From positions 1 through 27,250 of the forward strand of contig CAZJHS010000039.1 of the NCBI GenBank assembly GCA_964545895.1: a DNA stretch of 27,250 nt. Direction: 5' to 3'. This document shows, in pieces, positions 23,630-27,250 of the stretch. The DNA comes from UBA6183 sp964545895 (GTDB taxonomy: Bacteria > Bacteroidota > Bacteroidia > UKL13-3). A model generated the notes under the pieces. That model searched no databases and had not been told where the DNA came from. It saw only the letters and a program-made list of their open reading frames with translations. Position numbers and translations under genes: made by a program. Within the stretch, counting starts at the first letter, position 1. The number at the start of each line of letters is the position of its first letter.

Positions 23630-24289
23630 TCAGCATATTTCATTGCTAACGCCATGCTTTTTATGAGAGCCATCGCAGGTTGGCATTTTTTGCGAAAAAC
23701 CACAAACACAATCGTGTATGCCTTTGCCGTTTAAAATGCGAGGCATGTATTTTTTTATTCGTGCTAAACGCGTTGAACTTTGTTTTGATGATGAAAAATG
23801 CATGTTGTAAGCACGCTTACGGCCGGGTGTCAACGCTTCGAAAGCGGTTTTAAATTTGGCATCTTGATTCATTACTTCAATTAACTCTTCGGCCCAAACA
23901 ATCTCATCTGTTTTAATGGGAGTTATTTTTATTCCCGCCTTTTCAATTTCCATGGCTTCAAAAATGTAAGCCCTAATGGTATCTTGTTTGGCCACAATTT
24001 GGCTTAAAGCCGTAAACCTTATTTGCCTTGCTGCTTGGGTGTTTTCGCCCGGTTTAACTAAAATATCTTCGGTATCATTAATCAAAGCACCATTAAAAAA
24101 GCCAATGCCAATGTAGTTTTTAAACGCTTGTATGGCAAACAAGTTAGTATCATTAAACATGTAAAACGGAATACGCCATTTGTACACTTCGGTTAATCCG
24201 CATGATAAAAGTAACTCGCGAAGTTTAACCATTTCGGGTTGCCATTGGGTAGCATTAGCTATGTAATTATCAACGTCTGGATTAGTCAT
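23630..24289 (-). CDS. DUF1801-YdeI/OmdA protein with C-terminal CDGSH iron-sulfur motif
   Basis: Three segments are visible in 219 residues. The N-terminal DUF1801 domain (about 10-110) includes EVYKWRIPFYMFND and YIGIGFFNGALI. A YdeI/OmpD-associated segment (about 145-190) has FEALTPGRKRAYNMHFSSSK and TRLARIKKYMPRIL. The tail is an exact CDGSH signature, C-x-C-x2-S-x3-P-x-C-D-G-S-H, with C194, C196, C205 and H209, the 3Cys:1His ligands of a 2Fe-2S cluster. YdeI-type proteins have been linked to stress or antimicrobial tolerance; the CDGSH tail suggests a redox-sensing or electron-transfer function. No signal peptide is seen. It is flanked by an exact heptad array at its 3' end and by the second attC-like palindrome upstream. 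Confidence 0.88.
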   Translation of the reverse strand: MTNPDVDNYIANATQWQPEMVKLRELLLSCGLTEVYKWRIPFYMFNDTNLFAIQAFKNYIGIGFFNGALINDTEDILVKPGENTQAARQIRFTALSQIVAKQDTIRAYIFEAMEIEKAGIKITPIKTDEIVWAEELIEVMNQDAKFKTAFEALTPGRKRAYNMHFSSSKQSSTRLARIKKYMPRILNGKGIHDCVCGFSQKMPTCDGSHKKHGVSNEIC

Positions 24290-24388
24290 GCTGCATTAAT
24301 TTACTACAAGCATACAACAACAGTTAGTAAAGTTCAAGTAAATAAAAGAATGATTTGATGGCTATGTTTTGTGTTGAAGTTTATTGGG

Positions 24389-24521
24389 GGATAACGGTTT
24401 GCGGCTTGGCGAAGGTGGCGATTTTCACCACAAAGTTTTATGCGAAGAACCGCACTTCAATTATACAAAAAATTGTCATACGAAGCACTGAACCGCCACT
24501 TTTGCCAAACCGCTGTTATAA
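24389..24521 (-). repeat. Second attC-like palindrome, 133 bp, minus orientation
   Basis: On the plus strand, GGATAAC then GGTTTGCGGCTTGGCGAAGG/TGGCG (24396-24420) pair with CGCCACTTTTGCCAAACCGC (24494-24513) then GTTATAA. Read on the minus strand, it starts TAACAGC and ends GCCGCAAACCGTTA, the same boxes as the 11982-12113 site (TAACAGC and GCTGCAAACCGTTA). In that orientation it follows the RND gene at 24762. The extra AAACC lies in the same arm in both sites, so they have the same polarity rule. Confidence 0.6.
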
Positions 24522-24684
24522 GCTGGCCTTCTGTCTGTCGAGGTTGTAAAGTCATTGTCCGCTGTGAGTTTCGCTGTCATTGTCGAGTTGCGAATGGGCC
24601 TGTTTGTGTCGGCTGTGAGTAGCGGTTTTAAAAATTTTAGAAGGGAAGGAAATTTTAAAAAATAATTTTTCTTTGGGTGATAAA
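24522..24684. other. Non-coding stretch with GTCATTGTC direct repeats
   Basis: No gene is seen. GTCATTGTC occurs at 24551-24559 and 24576-24584, and CGCTGTGAG/GGCTGTGAG at 24560 and 24611. An AT-rich segment follows (24625-24675). An ORF can be drawn across it on the minus strand, but its product is low complexity and reads into the palindrome. Confidence 0.6.
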
Positions 24685-24751
24685 GGTGTAAGCTCTTTTG
24701 CAATTTTTGATCTGTGCGTTGGCTTGTGCGAATTGCAAATGTGCTTACACC
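24685..24751. repeat. 67-bp interrupted inverted repeat downstream of the second RND gene
   Basis: GGTGTAAGC (24685-24693) and TTGCAATT (24698-24705) pair exactly with AATTGCAA (24731-24738) and GCTTACACC (24743-24751). A non-pairing 4-nt bulge (TCTT/ATGT) lies between each pair, and the loop is 25 bp. It lies 10 bp after the minus-strand stop. It may end the RND transcript or be part of the cassette end. Confidence 0.75.
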
Positions 24752-24761
24752 TGTGCGATGA

Positions 24762-27250
24762 CTAATTTCTTTTGCTAATTTTTTCTTTCGCTGTGTCAAC
24801 TAAATAATAGACCATCGGCACTAAAAACACTGTCAAAATTAAAGATGATAGAAGTCCGCCAATGATTACCCAAGCCAAACCGTTTTTCCATTCTGCTGCT
24901 GTTCCTGTTGCCATTGCAATGGGAAGCATACCAACAACCATTGAAAGAGTTGTCATTAGGATTGGTCGCATACGACCTTTTCCTGCAATGATTAAGGCTT
25001 CTTTAAAATGTTTACCTTCTGCTTTTAATTGATTAGTAAAATCCACAATTAGAATAGCGTTTTTTACCACTAAGCCCATTAGCATAATTAAACCGAGTAA
25101 GGCGAATAAACTCAAATTACTTAATGACAAATTCAAAGCGAAAAACGCACCAATTGCTGCAACTGGTATAGAAAACAATACCACAAATGGATAAACAAAG
25201 CTGTCATACAGTGCTACCATAATCAAGTAAATCAGCAAAAATGAAATGAGTAAAACGGAACCCAATGCTCCAAAACTATCATTCTGTCTTTTGATGTCGC
25301 TACCCCAAGTCATTTGTATTCCGTTTGGCAACGGATTTTCTTTGAGATAAGCTACTACATCGTCTGCCACAGTTCCTGATGGTCTGCCTAATGCGTCAGA
25401 AGTAAGTGTAACTGCTGGTTGTCGGTCTTTCCTTTCTAATAAGGAAGGGGAATTGTCTTGCTCAACAGTTGCAAATTGTGAAACTTCAACTGGTATCCCC
25501 ATTGGGTTAATGATAGAAAGTTGTTGAACATCTTCAAAATTTTGTCGGCTAAATTCATCTAACCAAATTCGCACAGGATATTCTGTTCCATTTTCGGTTA
25601 GTGTGGCATCGTCATTTCCTGTAAACGCTGTTCTTAGGTTCAATCCAACATAAGCGCTTGTTAAACCTAACCGTTGCATTTTATCTTTGTCAGGAATTAT
25701 TTTGTATTCAGGGCTTCCTGTTTCAACCGATAAGCGAACATTATCCGCACCGGGCATTTTTTCAATAATCGCTTTTAATTCGTTTCCGTTTTTCATCACT
25801 TGATTTAAGTTGCTGCCACTTAACGTAATTTCAATAGGTGCCGAACGAGGTATTAAACCCAATGCTGCCATTGAATAATTTATACTCGGAAATTTGGACT
25901 TCAGGTCTTCCCGAAGATTTTTCATGAATGTTTCGGTATGTAAATTATTCAACTCCTTTTTAGATTTTAATTGAATGGTAAATTCTGTTTTGTTTGCAGA
26001 ACCAACACCTAAACTCCCAATGCCTGTGCTTGGTCCGCCAATGTTGCTGAACACTGTTGCCACTTCGGGTTGTTGAATAATGTAGGTTTCAATTTGTTGA
26101 GCAATGAGGTTGTTCTGCTGAATGGAAGTAGATTTGTCAAATTCCAATGCCAATCTGAATTTCCCTTGGTCGCCTGTTGAAATTAGTTCTTTACCAATAA
26201 TTCCTTGTTTCATAATGCCTACAGTCATTACAAAGAGCAACAAAACAATTCCTGTGAAAATTAATTTATGGCTCAAAACCCATTCTAATTGTCTGCCATA
26301 CCAATTGGTAAAATTTTCTAACTGATGCTCAAACCAAAGCAAGAAACGATTGAAAAAATTAGTTGGTTGTAAATCTTCTTTCTTTCCAATGCGTGAAGCT
26401 AACCAAGGAGTGAGTGTAAAACCAACTAATAAACTGGTGAGTGTTGAAGTTACTACAACTACCGAAAACTGTTTGAGCATATCGGCAACAAATACTTGTA
26501 AAAACAGAATTGGTAAAAATACCACTACGTCAACTAATGTAATTGACAATGCCGCAAAGCCAATTTCCATACGACCATCCATTGCAGCAGTTCGTTTATC
26601 TTTTCCTCTGTCTAAATGTTTTTGAATATTTTCTAATACTACCACAGCATCATCCACCAAAATGCCAATGATTAAAGACATTGCGAGTAAGGTCATTAGG
26701 TTTAGCGTGTAGCCTAAAAGCCACATTACTGCAAACGCTGTTACTAAAGAAGTCGGAATGGCCACTATTACAATCAATGAGTTTCTGAAACTTCTTAGGA
26801 ATAATAGCATCACCAGCGAAACCAATATCACCGCTAAAATTAAATCAAAAACAACGGAATTAACTGCGGCAATCGTATTGTCTGTGCTATCGTCTGCAAT
26901 AATAAATTTGACATCTGAATTCGTATTTTGTTGCTCAATGGACTGAAATTTTTCACGAACTAATTTTGAAACATCGACAGCATTAGCATCTCCTTGTTTT
27001 TTCAGCATTAAACCAATACCGTTTTTGCCATTGTAACGACTTATGGAGGTTGTTTCTTTTATACCATCAATAACATCTGCGACATCTTTCACATAAACCG
27101 GACTTCCTAAAACAGGCATCGCCACCTGAACATTTTTAATATCCTTTAATGATGTAAATTTTCCCGTTAAACGAACCGAGTTGTTTTCTTTTTCGGTTTG
27201 CACTTTTCCGGCAGGTAAGTCTAAACCCGAACGATTAATTGCTTCAACAA
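24762..27250 (-). CDS. Second RND efflux transporter (AcrB-like), 5'-truncated by window edge
   Basis: The reading frame is open to the right edge (upstream codons read VEAINRSGLDLPAGK), so the GTG at 27203 is not the true start and about 200 N-terminal residues are missing. Some 829 residues are present, covering the first porter loop remainder, the TM cluster with GILVDDAVVVLENI (the two Asp of the proton relay) and the C-terminal cluster with GLVVKNAILIVDF (the Lys). It is a different lineage from the pump at 2445, with many sequence differences and codon use that looks distinct (more CTT, TCA, AAT, GTC). Adaptor and channel genes would lie to the right. A palindrome and an attC-like site follow its stop, suggesting it may have been acquired. 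Confidence 0.93.
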   Translation of the reverse strand, partial: VEAINRSGLDLPAGKVQTEKENNSVRLTGKFTSLKDIKNVQVAMPVLGSPVYVKDVADVIDGIKETTSISRYNGKNGIGLMLKKQGDANAVDVSKLVREKFQSIEQQNTNSDVKFIIADDSTDNTIAAVNSVVFDLILAVILVSLVMLLFLRSFRNSLIVIVAIPTSLVTAFAVMWLLGYTLNLMTLLAMSLIIGILVDDAVVVLENIQKHLDRGKDKRTAAMDGRMEIGFAALSITLVDVVVFLPILFLQVFVADMLKQFSVVVVTSTLTSLLVGFTLTPWLASRIGKKEDLQPTNFFNRFLLWFEHQLENFTNWYGRQLEWVLSHKLIFTGIVLLLFVMTVGIMKQGIIGKELISTGDQGKFRLALEFDKSTSIQQNNLIAQQIETYIIQQPEVATVFSNIGGPSTGIGSLGVGSANKTEFTIQLKSKKELNNLHTETFMKNLREDLKSKFPSINYSMAALGLIPRSAPIEITLSGSNLNQVMKNGNELKAIIEKMPGADNVRLSVETGSPEYKIIPDKDKMQRLGLTSAYVGLNLRTAFTGNDDATLTENGTEYPVRIWLDEFSRQNFEDVQQLSIINPMGIPVEVSQFATVEQDNSPSLLERKDRQPAVTLTSDALGRPSGTVADDVVAYLKENPLPNGIQMTWGSDIKRQNDSFGALGSVLLISFLLIYLIMVALYDSFVYPFVVLFSIPVAAIGAFFALNLSLSNLSLFALLGLIMLMGLVVKNAILIVDFTNQLKAEGKHFKEALIIAGKGRMRPILMTTLSMVVGMLPIAMATGTAAEWKNGLAWVIIGGLLSSLILTVFLVPMVYYLVDTAKEKISKRN

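Noticed and set aside
24476..24799. A 107-codon minus-strand ORF overlapping the end of the second RND gene
   Set aside because: It overlaps the RND gene out of frame, is low complexity (Lys/Thr/Ser) and runs through the AT-rich stretch into the attC-like palindrome. Its translation has no domain and is best explained as read-through of repeats.

Overview
The window looks like chromosomal DNA from a member of the Bacteroidota. The evidence is a very large secreted PKD-repeat protein with a gliding-motility/type IX secretion C-terminal domain, several exact copies of the TAnnTTTG promoter element of this phylum close to start codons, no evident Shine-Dalgarno sequences, AT-rich coding sequence, and phylum-typical families (GSCFA protein, PIN-PhoH ATPase, YdeI-like protein ending in a CDGSH motif). 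Genus cannot be read from the sequence.

Layout, left to right. (1) 1-1191: a truncated ABC-transporter ATPase on the minus strand and a small secreted protein on the plus strand. (2) 1258-7147: a compact tripartite RND efflux operon (lipoprotein adaptor, inner-membrane pump, outer-membrane channel) with a dyad upstream and a strong terminator. (3) 7163-10223: a Trp-rich repeat secreted protein and a GSCFA protein on the minus strand, divergent from a PIN-PhoH ATPase. (4) 10304-12610: a GNAT-like gene, a repeat-rich intergenic stretch, and an apparent gene cassette holding a lipoprotein gene closed by a 132-bp attC-like palindrome, followed by a YcxB-like gene. (5) 12652-12795: a probable small RNA gene on the minus strand with its own promoter and terminator. 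(6) 12998-15671: a membrane glycosyltransferase, rsmG and a MOSC-domain protein. (7) 15693-18057: an ECF-type sigma factor, an overlapping single-pass membrane protein (candidate anti-sigma factor) and an exported barrel-like protein. (8) 18183-23427: mtaB, divergent from the giant PKD protein. (9) 23427-27250: a second repeat-rich stretch, a DUF1801/YdeI/CDGSH protein, a second attC-like palindrome in the opposite orientation, and the 3' part of a second RND pump gene.

The least ordinary material lies between genes. Two intergenic regions about 13 kb apart share one architecture: plus-strand heptanucleotide repeats (GTTnnnA) at or near the stop codon of a plus-strand gene, then a spacer, then heptads of the opposite orientation. 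Two long palindromes (132 and 133 bp) share the boxes TAACAGC and GCYGCAAACCGTTA, and each follows a gene whose codon use looks unlike the neighbours by eye. This suggests integron-cassette-like insertion, although no integrase is in the window and the core boxes match canonical attC only at TAAC/GTTA. The minus-strand RNA locus at 12652-12795 has a textbook phylum promoter (TTTG, 19 bp, TAnnTTTG), three hairpins and a U-tract terminator.
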